Source of the DNA: an uncultured Chloroflexota bacterium
GTDB taxonomy: Bacteria; Chloroflexota; Chloroflexia; Chloroflexales; Chloroflexaceae
Assembly (NCBI GenBank): GCA_937120965.1
Contig: CAKZKA010000058.1
Coordinates: forward strand, 16,946 to 80,945
DNA: 64,000 nucleotides
Reading direction: 5' to 3'
In this document: piece by piece, positions 26,070 through 35,049 of the stretch
How positions within the stretch are numbered: position 1 is the first letter of the stretch
How the letters are laid out: the number at the start of each line of letters is the position of its first letter
Program-made: the position numbers and the translations under genes
Notes under the pieces: model-generated
What the model was told of the DNA's origin: nothing
What the model saw: only the letters and a program-made list of their open reading frames with translations
The model's database searches: none

Positions 26070-27077
26070 TCAGTCTCCATACGAGTGGGGAAAGGCCTCT
26101 TCAACGTAGATAATCTTGCTTCCCTGAGGTTCAAAGAGGATCGGCACCTGCCGGAGGCCCGGCAATGCAGCGCGAATGGCTGCGTGGCGCTCCTCCGGAG
26201 CGTAGAGCAGCAGAAAGCCGCCGCCGCCGGCCCCGAGGATCTTGCCGCCGATCGCCCCCGCCTCGCGCGCCCGCTCGTACCAGACGTCGATCTGCTGGTT
26301 GCTGATCGCGGAGGCCAGAGTGCGCTTGCGCATCCAGCCCTCGTGCAAAATCTCGCCGAATGCCGTGAGATCATCCGCCACCAGGGCGGCGCGCAGATCG
26401 TGGGCCAGGGCCACCATCTCGCGCAGGGCCAGACGTCGTGAATGATCACGCTCGGTGTTGGCGCGCTGCTCGTGGAGCACCCCCGCAGTCTTCCGCGTTA
26501 CCCCGGTGTACATCATCATCAAACGCGCCTCGAGTTGCCGCCTGGTTTCGGGCTTGCAGATCACCGGATCGACAAACACACTCTCGTCGGGGTTAAACTG
26601 AATGAACTGCAAACCGCCGTAGGCGGCGATGTACTGGTCCTGTTTGCCAATTGGTTCGCCACAACGCTCGATCTCGATCCAGCAGGCCTCGCGAGCCAAA
26701 CGCTCAGCCCCGGCGTGCCGTCCGTAGTACGCGTGCAGCGCGTTGAGCAAACCAACCGTGTAGGTGCTGGAGGAACCCAGTCCGGTGCCCTGCGAGGGGA
26801 TATCGGAGATCGAGGTGATCTCGATGCCGCGCTTGCAACCGACCAGTTTGAGCGACTCACGGATGAGCTGGTGTTTCAGCTCGTCTACATGATCAACAAT
26901 CTCCGTGACCGAATAGCTCGCGCGGATCTGATGATCGAACTTGGCATTCACCGTGATATAAATGTATTTATTGATCGCCACGCTCACCACGGCCCCCGGT
27001 TCGTGCCGATAGAACGCGGCAAGATCACTTCCGCCCCCGACAAAACTGATCCGCAATGGGGTACGAGAAATAATCAT
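26070..27077 (-). CDS. hddA: GHMP kinase, HddA-like (D-glycero-D-manno-heptose 7-phosphate kinase)
   Basis: A 335-aa GHMP-superfamily sugar kinase. Motif 1 is RTPLRISFVGGGSDLAAFYR, the HddA/sugar-kinase form. Motif 2 is the ATP-binding PSQGTGLGSSSTYTVGLLNAL (about 95-115). GKQDQYIAAYGGLQ and motif 3 GGKILGAGGGGFLLLY (about 275-290) follow. It would phosphorylate heptose 7-phosphate at C1 for GDP-heptose, and the GmhB-like phosphatase at 28950 acts on that product. A fucokinase-like role is the alternative. ATG at 27077 follows GGAGGAAAAGGAAAG. It is the only minus-strand gene in the polysaccharide region. Confidence 0.85.
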   Translation of the reverse strand: MIISRTPLRISFVGGGSDLAAFYRHEPGAVVSVAINKYIYITVNAKFDHQIRASYSVTEIVDHVDELKHQLIRESLKLVGCKRGIEITSISDIPSQGTGLGSSSTYTVGLLNALHAYYGRHAGAERLAREACWIEIERCGEPIGKQDQYIAAYGGLQFIQFNPDESVFVDPVICKPETRRQLEARLMMMYTGVTRKTAGVLHEQRANTERDHSRRLALREMVALAHDLRAALVADDLTAFGEILHEGWMRKRTLASAISNQQIDVWYERAREAGAIGGKILGAGGGGFLLLYAPEERHAAIRAALPGLRQVPILFEPQGSKIIYVEEAFPHSYGD

Positions 27078-27455
27078 TGTCTTTCCTTTTCCTCCACGGT
27101 CCGATATGATTCCTTGATGGTTCGATGTGGCGCCACGGACCGATTCGCGTCCAACCGGTAGACTCCCGGCGTTCGCATTATAATCCTTCCTGGCGCAATT
27201 GGAAGCCCCGAAATGACATTGTAAGAATACTGTCAACCACGTGCATTCCGAGGTTACAACTGGTTTAAGTACCTCCTGGCCGCCTCTCTACACGCATACG
27301 ACATCGTAACAGATGCGTTCGCGCCGCATAACGCTAGACTCCCATGCGGCTGCGCCGCACAACACCGGAATGAAAAGAGATTCTCCCGGGCGCGCGCCGC
27401 CCTCCTGGACCCTCTCCGCCAGCGGGGAGGGCTTGCCGCCCCCACAGGCAGGGGG
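27078..27455. repeat. Gap with family B unit, left part
   Basis: The first 250 bp next to the kinase start hold nothing recognisable apart from its ribosome-binding site. From about 27340 a family B unit begins with GCGGCTGCGCCGC (27351-27363) and runs into the A6 target site. Confidence 0.6.
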
Positions 27456-27656
27456 GTTAAGGGCGGACAGAACATCCGGGCTAACGTGGCGTATACCGCA
27501 TTGGAACGCCCCCGCGCATGGCTCTGGTCTCCCCGCTTCGACAGGCTCAGCGCAGGCTCTCCAGCTTCGCTGGAGAGGGGGAGGGGGTGAGGACCACCCA
27601 GCGCATCCCAACGCCATACCGCCCGTCGGCGCTCATACGTTCTGTCCGCCCCTGAA
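27456..27656. mobile_element. Family A MITE, copy A6, inserted in family B, with perfect target duplication
   Basis: 201 bp with both terminal repeats (left end G-TTAAGGGCGGACAGAAC). Flanks AGGCAGGGGG at 27446-27455 and 27657-27666 are identical, and the family B unit (CCCCCACAGGCAGGGGG then ATGGGGAAACC) continues across the insertion. Confidence 0.95.
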
Positions 27657-27804
27657 AGGCAGGGGGATGGGGAAACCAGGTTTCCCCATTTACAATCGCT
27701 GTGTCGGCAGCGCTTGACCCTCCATCGGCAGGGGATGGGGAAATCGGGGTTTCTCTGATTTCACCTCTTTGCTGCATGCGGTGAAGCTCCAGGGGGTTCT
27801 GAGG

Positions 27805-27810
27805 TATAAT
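27805..27810 (+). promoter_or_regulatory. Candidate -10 of the FxLYD-like secreted protein gene
   Basis: TATAAT ends 38 bp before the ATG at 27849. No good -35 lies 16-18 bp upstream. Confidence 0.4.
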
Positions 27811-27848
27811 CTGCGTAGGGTAACTCTCTTCAGGCGGGCTAGAGAGCA

Positions 27849-28748
27849 ATGCGGATTCACATCTCCTGGAAAGCGTTGCTGGCCGTCGTCATCTTTTTGA
27901 CGGCTGTGGCGTTGCTGCTCCGCTCCGCCTCACGGCTCTGGACATCGGAGGCGCAGACTGGCGTGACTATCAGCCCGGCCCCTACGCAGAGCACGGCTCT
28001 CACTCCTGTTGCTGCCACCCTGGCGCCGACGAACTGGCCCACTGTGGCGGCCCCGGCTACACCGTCCTCTTCCAATACACTGACCCCGGCCTTCAGTATT
28101 ACCGACACGCCCGTTCCTTCTCCACAGCCAACCCTGCGGCTGCCTACTCCTACGCCCCTTCAACCGCCTACCCGCGAACCGACACCGGCGCCCAATCCGC
28201 TGATGATCGTTGCCCAGGGGTTCGGGCAGCGCGCTGGTACCGCCAGTTACGCCTTCGTGGTCAGCAATCCCAATCCTAAGCTTCTTGCCCAGAACGTGCG
28301 CTACCAGGTCGCCGCCTACAACGCCGAGGGCATCGTGCTGCTGACGGACACTGATACGATCCCTCAGATTGGCCCGGGACAGCGTATGGGCGCGGCCAAA
28401 CAGGTAACTCTACCATCGAGTCTTACCATTACGCGCATTGAGGTCCTGATCCGGCCCGGTCAGTTTGTGCAGGCGCCACCGCTCCAGGAACTGCCTGTAT
28501 CCAACGCCGCTTTTATTCAGGGCGATCCGCCGAATATCACTGCCATTCTCTCCAATCCGTTGAACCGTGATCTCGCCAACCTGAAAGTGGTCGGGATTGC
28601 CTACGATGATGTCGGGATCATCGGCGGCGGGACAGTTGATCTGCCCTTCGCGCCGGCCAGGGGCCAGGCGCCGATCAGCATTCCCGTAAGCACCAGCCAG
28701 GTGGCTACCCGGGTCGAGTTTTTCGCCCAGGTGAGCACGTCGCCCTAA
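27849..28748 (+). CDS. Membrane-anchored protein of unknown function
   Basis: A 299-aa protein. A signal anchor (ALLAVVIFLTAVALLLRSA, about 9-27) is followed by a Thr/Pro/Ser-rich spacer (about 35-117) with several PTPTP-like runs. A C-terminal beta-rich domain (about 118-299) contains YAFVVSNPNPKLLAQNVRYQVAAYN and a second similar half starting near ITAILSNPLNRDLANLKVVG. The two halves look like FxLYD/CARDB-type immunoglobulin-like domains that stand outside the cell. No enzyme motif is seen. Precedes gmhB in the same direction with a 200-bp gap. Confidence 0.7.
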   Translation: MRIHISWKALLAVVIFLTAVALLLRSASRLWTSEAQTGVTISPAPTQSTALTPVAATLAPTNWPTVAAPATPSSSNTLTPAFSITDTPVPSPQPTLRLPTPTPLQPPTREPTPAPNPLMIVAQGFGQRAGTASYAFVVSNPNPKLLAQNVRYQVAAYNAEGIVLLTDTDTIPQIGPGQRMGAAKQVTLPSSLTITRIEVLIRPGQFVQAPPLQELPVSNAAFIQGDPPNITAILSNPLNRDLANLKVVGIAYDDVGIIGGGTVDLPFAPARGQAPISIPVSTSQVATRVEFFAQVSTSP

Positions 28749-28949
28749 CCAGGCCGACTTCTACGACGACAGGCTGTAACATTTCTGTAAAATCTGTACA
28801 GGTCATGTTTAGACAATATTTAGGAACTCCCGCTACCCTGGATTATGCGCGCTACGGTAGCACGGTCTATTCGCATCGAGAGCATCCGCAGCCCATGTAG
28901 CCAGGTCGGGTGCCTGCGGCTGCGCCCGCGCCTGAATGATCGATACGAC
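28749..28949 (+). promoter_or_regulatory. Gap upstream of gmhB with three CTGTA repeats
   Basis: CTGTAACA, CTGTAAAAT and CTGTACAGG follow each other at 9-11 bp spacing (about 28769-28803), a possible operator. A weak TAGACA/TACCCT pair (28810/28834) lies just downstream, 6 bp before an in-frame ATG at 28845. Confidence 0.3.
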
Positions 28950-29591
28950 ATGAATCACCAATCCTCGACGCGATGGCGGAACGTGTTTCTGGATCGAGAC
29001 GGTGTCATCAATGAGAATCGCGTTGACCACGTCAAGACGTGGGCAGAGTTCCACTGGTTGCCAGGAGCGCTGGAAGGGCTGCGCTTGCTGACCGAGCACG
29101 GCTTTCGTATCTTTATTGTCACCAATCAGGCTGCTGTTAATCGCGGCCTGATCACACGTTCTGATCTGACGGAGATCCATCGGCGTATGATCACCGTTGC
29201 CGCAGCTCATGGCGCCACGATCGCCGGGTTACGCTTCTGCCCGCACCGCCCAGACGAAGCGTGCGGCTGCCGAAAGCCTCAGCCCGGTATGTTGTTGGAC
29301 CTGGCCAGGGAGCACCAGGTGGATCTTGCTGCGGCGTACATGATCGGCGATGCGCCATCCGACATCGCAGCCGGTCAGGCTGCAGGCTGCCGGACAATCC
29401 TCGTGCTGAGTGGGCGCACGCCACTCGACCATCCCGGCGTTCAGGAACACCCGCCGACGCACATTGCTGCGAACTTGCTCGATGCGGCGCGCTGGTTATG
29501 CGCCCGAGCGGCATGTGTCCCCTTCCCGGCTGAGCAACAGAAACGCGATTCGTACACGCTGGATCATCCAGCACCTGTATATAGCAAATAA
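28950..29591 (+). CDS. gmhB: D-glycero-D-manno-heptose 1,7-bisphosphate phosphatase
   Basis: A 213-aa HAD-family phosphatase. Motif I FLDRDGVINENR, motif II VTNQAAVNRG, the zinc-binding loop CPHRPDEACGCRKPQPGML and motif IV YMIGDAPSDIAAG all match the GmhB subgroup (histidinol-phosphatase-like HAD IIIA). It removes the C7 phosphate from heptose bisphosphate, the step after HddA. A C-terminal tail of about 30 residues is extra. The start at 28950 places motif I at residue 12; an in-frame ATG at 28845 would add 35 residues of unlikely composition. Confidence 0.9.
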   Translation: MNHQSSTRWRNVFLDRDGVINENRVDHVKTWAEFHWLPGALEGLRLLTEHGFRIFIVTNQAAVNRGLITRSDLTEIHRRMITVAAAHGATIAGLRFCPHRPDEACGCRKPQPGMLLDLAREHQVDLAAAYMIGDAPSDIAAGQAAGCRTILVLSGRTPLDHPGVQEHPPTHIAANLLDAARWLCARAACVPFPAEQQKRDSYTLDHPAPVYSK

Positions 29592-29609
29592 CCTGACAGG
29601 AGCTGGCCC

Positions 29610-31652
29610 ATGCTTACCTGGCAAGATGTTTTAACATATGTGCGAATCTTTTTGCGCTGGTGGTTTGTGCTCGCCCTGGCAGTGGCACTTGCTGTCGGCA
29701 CGGCCTGGTACATGTTGCGCCAGCAACCGGATGTCTACTTTTCGCAGGCCACGCTGATGGTGGGCAATAATTTCGAGGTCTCCGCGCCCAGCCAGGCACA
29801 GGTCGCTCTGAGTAATGTGCTGGCCGATTACTACGCTGCCCTGGCCAAGCGCGAGGTTATTCTCGCTCCTGTGGTTGAGCGCCTGCAACTCACCTTTCCA
29901 TGGCAGATCATTCGCGACCGCATGCTGGCTACCCGCGTCGATCGGGGCGCCAATCTGCTTGAAATCAAGATCACCGACACCAATTCGGAGCGCGCCGCTG
30001 CCATTGCTAACGCTATCGCCGAGGAGTTGATTGCCTACACTCCCAATGCTCCCGAGAAGATTGCGGCCCAGCAGGCCGAGATCAGTCGCCGACTGGAGGA
30101 AGCCCAGGCCGGTATGCAGGCGGTGGATGCAAAGATCGCCGAGCTTGAAGAACGTCTCAAGAACCTCACCTCGGCCATCGATATCTCGGACGTTCAACAG
30201 CAACTCCAGGCGCTCCAGATGACCCGCCAGCGCTACCTCGATGAGTACACAAACCTGATCAACCTCAGTAACCAGACTTCGGCCAACAGCCTCGCCCTCT
30301 TCGAGGCCGCTCGCCCCGCCCTGGGGCCGCTGCCCCAGAAGCGCCTTCAGACCCTGGCGACCGCCGGGATCGGCGGGTTGCTGATGGCAATTGTGGCTGC
30401 TCTGGTCCTCGATCGGCTCGATGAACGCTGGCGCACCAGCAGCGAACTGCAGAGTCGCACTGGCATTAGAAGTCTCGGCGAACTTTCGGAACTCCCACCG
30501 CACGCGACCGAGAACTGGCAGGCCGAGAGCAAACGCCACGAGTCCGTGAACAAACTCTACTCGAACATAGTTCACGCGGCGCGCAGCAAACTGCCGCGAA
30601 CACTCCTGGTCAGTAGTCCTCAGGCCAATACGGCGCGCAGCTCGGTCGCCATCGATATCGCCAGAATGTACGTCCGCACAGGTCATCGCGTCTTGCTGGT
30701 CGACACTGAGGGTGATACGACCCATATACCGCGGCTATTTGATCAGCGCGCCAACCGACGCAACGCCAACGATGCCAACGGCAGACCGGTTGACGTGCCT
30801 GGTAGCCTGTGGGCCTATGTTCATCGAACCCGTACGCCCAACCTGCTGGTGCTCTCAGGCCGTGAAGCCGGCTATTCGCGCTTCTCCGAACTGGTTCCGC
30901 TGGTCTTCTGGCCAGAAATGCTCAACCACTTGCGCCAGGCAACCGATGTGGTGATCTTCGACGGTCCGGCAGCACTTGCAGGGCCCGAGGCAGGGTTGCT
31001 CGCTCCCCTGGTGGACGGGGTTTTGCTCGTGCTCAACGGCCGTTCCGATAGCCGCTCGGTAGTGATTGACGCCCGCAAACAGTTGACCAGTGAGCCCGAT
31101 ACGCGCTTTCTCGGCGCCGTGGTCGCCACGCCAGCACCTCGTGCCCTTCAGAGTCCCTCCGCCGCCAGCACGAAGAGTGGCGGCTTCCGGATCTCTGTTA
31201 CCCGTAACGGTATTACGATTTTGCTCGGCGATCAGGAAACCACACCGGCTTCGCCCTACGACCAGACGCACCTCTCAACCCCAAGGCTGCTGACTACAAC
31301 TGAAACACCGGCGAGCGTCAGCCAGGCCCACGGCAATGCGGCCGCTTCAACCAACCCTGCGTCGGAAAGCATTACCCTGGAGGACCTGCTCGAATGTGAG
31401 CGCGGCGCCGCGGACGTGCCGCCAGATTTCTCGAGCGCCTGGGAACCGAGACCACAGGTCATCATTACCCCACCGCCTGATGAGACGCCCCCGGAGCAGA
31501 TCGTCGATAATGGCAGCTATCGCAGCACCACGCCACCCTCTCGCCAGCGCCGCGTGCGGATTGCTAGCAGTCGCTACGCGGCCCGTCAGGACGAGCGCAC
31601 GTATCGGACCACCAGTACCGATGGGAACCAGGGTCTTTCAACCGACGTATGA
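29610..31652 (+). CDS. Wzz-type chain-length protein with degenerate BY-kinase domain
   Basis: A 680-aa membrane protein of polysaccharide export control. Wzz part: transmembrane helix 1 (about 16-36), periplasmic region with a coiled coil (about 148-215), PQKRL, then helix 2 (about 255-275). A cytoplasmic P-loop-like domain follows (about 310-520), but the Walker A site reads SSPQANTARSSVA and lacks GKS/T. Walker A' (VLLVDTEGD) and Walker B (VVIFDGPA) remain. The tail (about 540-680) is Pro/Ser/Thr-rich and lacks a tyrosine cluster. It is likely a pseudokinase. ATG follows CAGGAG. Its stop overlaps the next start (ATGA). Confidence 0.88.
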   Translation: MLTWQDVLTYVRIFLRWWFVLALAVALAVGTAWYMLRQQPDVYFSQATLMVGNNFEVSAPSQAQVALSNVLADYYAALAKREVILAPVVERLQLTFPWQIIRDRMLATRVDRGANLLEIKITDTNSERAAAIANAIAEELIAYTPNAPEKIAAQQAEISRRLEEAQAGMQAVDAKIAELEERLKNLTSAIDISDVQQQLQALQMTRQRYLDEYTNLINLSNQTSANSLALFEAARPALGPLPQKRLQTLATAGIGGLLMAIVAALVLDRLDERWRTSSELQSRTGIRSLGELSELPPHATENWQAESKRHESVNKLYSNIVHAARSKLPRTLLVSSPQANTARSSVAIDIARMYVRTGHRVLLVDTEGDTTHIPRLFDQRANRRNANDANGRPVDVPGSLWAYVHRTRTPNLLVLSGREAGYSRFSELVPLVFWPEMLNHLRQATDVVIFDGPAALAGPEAGLLAPLVDGVLLVLNGRSDSRSVVIDARKQLTSEPDTRFLGAVVATPAPRALQSPSAASTKSGGFRISVTRNGITILLGDQETTPASPYDQTHLSTPRLLTTTETPASVSQAHGNAAASTNPASESITLEDLLECERGAADVPPDFSSAWEPRPQVIITPPPDETPPEQIVDNGSYRSTTPPSRQRRVRIASSRYAARQDERTYRTTSTDGNQGLSTDV

Positions 31653-33376
31653 GCACTCTGCCGCACCTGGCGCCCGATGGCCAGCCAACAGCTCACTCAG
31701 CGCCCCGAAAACCCTGCGTAGCGCGCCACAGCCTCCAGGCGACGTGGGAGCGAAAAGGTTCCGTGCTCGGACATCTCCGAGCACGGGATGTCTCGCCCGC
31801 CGGGCTGCGTCACGCCACCAGACCCTTGCGCTTGTTACCGCCACTCCTGCCGATGCTGCTGATTGGCATCCTTCTGCTTGGAATACACGGGACGGAACGG
31901 CCCGCCCTCGCGTCCGGGGGCTGGAGCGCGCCATTCGACATCTCCGATGACCAGTTCGGCTGGTTTCCCGATGTCGCCGCTGATGTGCAGGGCGCGGTCC
32001 ACGTCATCTGGGGCAGCGGCATGCTCAGCGCCAATCCAGACCCGAACGATCCCAACCTTTCCTCGCGCGACCTGCTACGCTACCGCGTGCTGCGCGAAGG
32101 TCGCTGGTCGCCGATGAACGATATCGCCTTCACCTGTGTGGGTGGCTTTACAGTGCGAAACAGCATCACGGCTGTCCCTGACGGTCATCTACATGTGCTT
32201 TTCCGTAGCTGCACCGACGTAAGCGCGGTCCGTGCTCGGGCACAAGAGGCCTGGTCGGCCGGAGCATGGACCGAGCCGCGGCGCCTGGGCGGTAGTTATT
32301 ACAATGCTATCGCTGCTGACAGTAAGGGCGTTCTCCACGCTTTTTACAACGAAGGGCTCTTCGGCACCGAAGAAGGCAATCGGCTGCTTAGCGAGATCTT
32401 TTACCGCCGCTCAACCGATGGCGGCCAGACCTGGACGGTGCGGGCCAATCTCGCCCAGTTGCCCGACGGCGATGAGCGCATGCAGGTAAAAGTGGATGGA
32501 CGCGACCGGGTGCATCTGGTCTGGGATAATGGGAGTGACTGGTATCTGGGTACGGGTCAGCCCGGGTATGGCGTCTACCGACGCTCCGATGATGGCGGCG
32601 AAACGTGGCGCGAGCCGGTGTTCTTCAGAACTGCTGATGGCCCGGTCGCGCAGACCACCCTGGGACTGATCGGCGATAATCCTATTGTGGTCTATCGCAG
32701 CGGTTTTGGCACCGACATTTACTATCAGGTTTCACGTGACGGCGGGGATACCTGGAGCGAACCCCGGCGGATTTCCGGAATACGTACCCGTGATGGCGGC
32801 AGAAGTACCAGTCTCGACACTTACGCGATGGCAACTGACAGCGCTGGCCGCGTTCACCTGCTGGTCTCCGGTTTTCTCGAAGACAGCATCGCGGCGATTC
32901 CGATGCTGCTCCATCTCACCTGGAACGGCGAAACCTGGTCGGCGCCAGAGGTTGTGGCAGCAACGATGAATTGGCCTATGTGGCCACGTCTGGCTGTCGC
33001 CGGGGGAAACCAGCTCCACGCCGTCTGGTTCAGTTACACAGACGCGAGCGGTTGGGGGGAACGCCGAGTCTGGCACAGCAGCAAGACCGTTGATGCGCCC
33101 CCCATAGCACCGTTGCCATTCAACGAGTTCCCCTCGACATCCGAGGTAGCCAGCGCATCCCCTCCGGTTACGCCGGCAGGCCAATCGACCCTGCCCACGG
33201 GCCAGATGCCCACGACTCCACCTGCGCTGCCCGATGAGATTCGCGCGACGCCACCACCCGACGTTATGGCGAGCGCCAATTCGCTGCTCATTCACGGACT
33301 CGCCCTTGCGCCAGTCGTTGGTCTGATCATCGTGGTTCTTGCACTCACGCTGTCGCGCCGTAACCATAACCGCTAA
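31649..33376 (+). CDS. Asp-box (sialidase-like) beta-propeller, membrane anchored, copy 1
   Basis: A 575-aa protein translationally coupled to the Wzz gene by a 4-nt overlap. A long basic N-terminus precedes a hydrophobic segment (about 63-80). The body is a BNR/Asp-box propeller with YRRSTDGGQTWT, YRRSDDGGETWR and SRDGGDTWSEP repeats and HVIWGSG/HLVWDNG-type strands. A Pro/Thr-rich spacer and a C-terminal transmembrane helix (ALAPVVGLIIVVLALTL) end it. Catalytic residues of true sialidases (Arg triad, FRIP motif) are not seen, so a glycan-binding or scaffold role is likelier. Paralogue of the next gene. Confidence 0.85.
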   Translation: MSTLPHLAPDGQPTAHSAPRKPCVARHSLQATWERKGSVLGHLRARDVSPAGLRHATRPLRLLPPLLPMLLIGILLLGIHGTERPALASGGWSAPFDISDDQFGWFPDVAADVQGAVHVIWGSGMLSANPDPNDPNLSSRDLLRYRVLREGRWSPMNDIAFTCVGGFTVRNSITAVPDGHLHVLFRSCTDVSAVRARAQEAWSAGAWTEPRRLGGSYYNAIAADSKGVLHAFYNEGLFGTEEGNRLLSEIFYRRSTDGGQTWTVRANLAQLPDGDERMQVKVDGRDRVHLVWDNGSDWYLGTGQPGYGVYRRSDDGGETWREPVFFRTADGPVAQTTLGLIGDNPIVVYRSGFGTDIYYQVSRDGGDTWSEPRRISGIRTRDGGRSTSLDTYAMATDSAGRVHLLVSGFLEDSIAAIPMLLHLTWNGETWSAPEVVAATMNWPMWPRLAVAGGNQLHAVWFSYTDASGWGERRVWHSSKTVDAPPIAPLPFNEFPSTSEVASASPPVTPAGQSTLPTGQMPTTPPALPDEIRATPPPDVMASANSLLIHGLALAPVVGLIIVVLALTLSRRNHNR

Positions 33377-33480
33377 CGTGAACAGATGGGGAAACCGGGT
33401 TTCCCCATGCCCCTGCCCATGGGGTGGAAAGCCCTCCCCACCGGGAGGGATTGGGAGGGCTTCGCCCTCCCAAGAACAAT
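33377..33480. repeat. Family B unit between the two Asp-box genes
   Basis: GGGGAAACCGGGTTTCCCC at 33388 and a GGGAGGGCTTCGCCCTCCC hairpin at 33452-33470 fill the gap. The hairpin ends 10 bp before the next ATG. Confidence 0.85.
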
Positions 33481-35049
33481 ATGGCTCACCTCCGCATCCA
33501 ACTGTTCTGCTGCTTGCTCGGCCTCGTGGCCCTCGTTCCGCTCTCAGCAGCCCGGGCGCGTCCATTGTTTACCTGGGAGCCTCCGTTACGTCTTTCTGAC
33601 CCGGCTACAAGCACCATAGCCTTCGCCCCTGACCTTACCGTGGATGGCGATGGCCGGATCCACGTGATCTGGTCCGGTGTCCTCAACCGCACGAACGAAC
33701 GGACGAGGCTCGCCGACACCCTGATGTACCGCATGCGCGTTGATGGGGTCTGGTCTACACTCGAGCCAATCGTGCTGCGTGAACGGCGGTCTAGTGGTGA
33801 CACCTCTTCTCCCCTGGTTAGCGATGCGGCGATGGATAATCCACGCTTTGCCGTGCTTGGAAGACTTGTGAGCGCGCCTGACGCCAGACTGCACATTGTC
33901 ACCACCACTGATGGTAGGCAGCAGTACTTGCAGGCACCCTGGAACGAGGTGGTACGCATGGCCCTCCTGCTGCCCCCGGTCGAACTTGGCACGGGGAGCG
34001 CCACAGCGATTGCCAGCGATCCGAACGGAACGCTGCACGTTGTGTTTGCCGCTCCTGCGCAACGTTCCGGGCCCGGCGCCCAACCCTGCGCCGCGTGCCA
34101 GAACGTGCGCTACCGCCGCTCAACCGATGGCGGCCTTACCTGGACGCGCGCCGAGAACCTTTCGTTGCTGGATGGGACAAACCTGGCTCCTCAGATCGGC
34201 GCCGATGACCTGGGCCAGATTCACCTGCTCTGGGAATATCAAGGCTCCGGACAACCTGGCGAAGCAGCCTTGCCGATCTACCGTCGTTCCGCCGATGGCG
34301 GACAACGCTGGGAGGCGCCTATCCCGCTGGGCGTTCCGGACGACTGGCTCTCTCAAGTCACCCTTGGCATAGGACGTGGCGGCCAGTTGCTTGCGCTCTA
34401 CGCCAGCGCAACTTCCGGCACTCTGTTCTTCCAGAGTTCCAACGACGGCGGGCAAACCTGGTCGCAGCCAGGGCTGGTGCCTGAAGTGATCAGTTCCGCT
34501 CTAACCCCCACATCCGGGCGACGCTTCAGCCTCGCGGTTGATGGCGCCGGGCGCTTCCATCTGCTTGTGGTGGGAGTAGCGCCTATCACAGGGGTCACCG
34601 AGCAGCAGTTGTGGCACCTCACCTGGGATGGCCGGAACTGGTCGTTACCCGAGCCGCTGCCAGTCGAAGGGACAGCGCCCCGCGATCCACGCCTCGCGGT
34701 GGAACGCGGCAACCGGCTCCACGCCGTCTGGACGACTACCGAAGTTGACGATGAGAAGGGCGCATACCAGACGATCTGGTACTCCAGCGTCTCAGTAGAC
34801 GCCCCTGAAGTGGCACCTCTGCCGACGTTTACCCCCATTCCTAAGATCCTCCCTACACCCACCCCCATACCAACACCCAGGCCCACGCCAACCCCTCTGC
34901 CGGATGAAAGCCGGAACCGGCCCGTCATTGAGGGACCACCCCGCTGGGAAGGCGAAAGCCTTGAGATCCTGTTCATCGCCTTCCTACCGGTGCTACTGAT
35001 CATCGCTGTTGTGGCCTGGTGGTTCAGGCGCAATAGCCGGTCGGGCTGA
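33481..35049 (+). CDS. Asp-box (sialidase-like) beta-propeller, membrane anchored, copy 2
   Basis: A 522-aa paralogue of the preceding gene. A cleavable signal (IQLFCCLLGLVALVPLSAARA) precedes the propeller with YRRSTDGGLTWT, YRRSADGGQRWE and SSNDGGQTWS boxes. A Pro/Thr-rich spacer (TPIPTPRPTPTPLP) and a C-terminal helix (ILFIAFLPVLLIIAVVAWWF) follow. The start is the ATG at 33481, preceded by family B sequence CCAAGAACAAT without a ribosome-binding site, which is odd. Upstream in-frame codons translate repeat sequence. No sialidase active-site arginines are evident. Confidence 0.85.
   Translation: MAHLRIQLFCCLLGLVALVPLSAARARPLFTWEPPLRLSDPATSTIAFAPDLTVDGDGRIHVIWSGVLNRTNERTRLADTLMYRMRVDGVWSTLEPIVLRERRSSGDTSSPLVSDAAMDNPRFAVLGRLVSAPDARLHIVTTTDGRQQYLQAPWNEVVRMALLLPPVELGTGSATAIASDPNGTLHVVFAAPAQRSGPGAQPCAACQNVRYRRSTDGGLTWTRAENLSLLDGTNLAPQIGADDLGQIHLLWEYQGSGQPGEAALPIYRRSADGGQRWEAPIPLGVPDDWLSQVTLGIGRGGQLLALYASATSGTLFFQSSNDGGQTWSQPGLVPEVISSALTPTSGRRFSLAVDGAGRFHLLVVGVAPITGVTEQQLWHLTWDGRNWSLPEPLPVEGTAPRDPRLAVERGNRLHAVWTTTEVDDEKGAYQTIWYSSVSVDAPEVAPLPTFTPIPKILPTPTPIPTPRPTPTPLPDESRNRPVIEGPPRWEGESLEILFIAFLPVLLIIAVVAWWFRRNSRSG

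Noticed and set aside
31649..35049. True sialidases
   Set aside because: Asp-boxes are present, but the catalytic arginine triad and FRIP motif are not seen.
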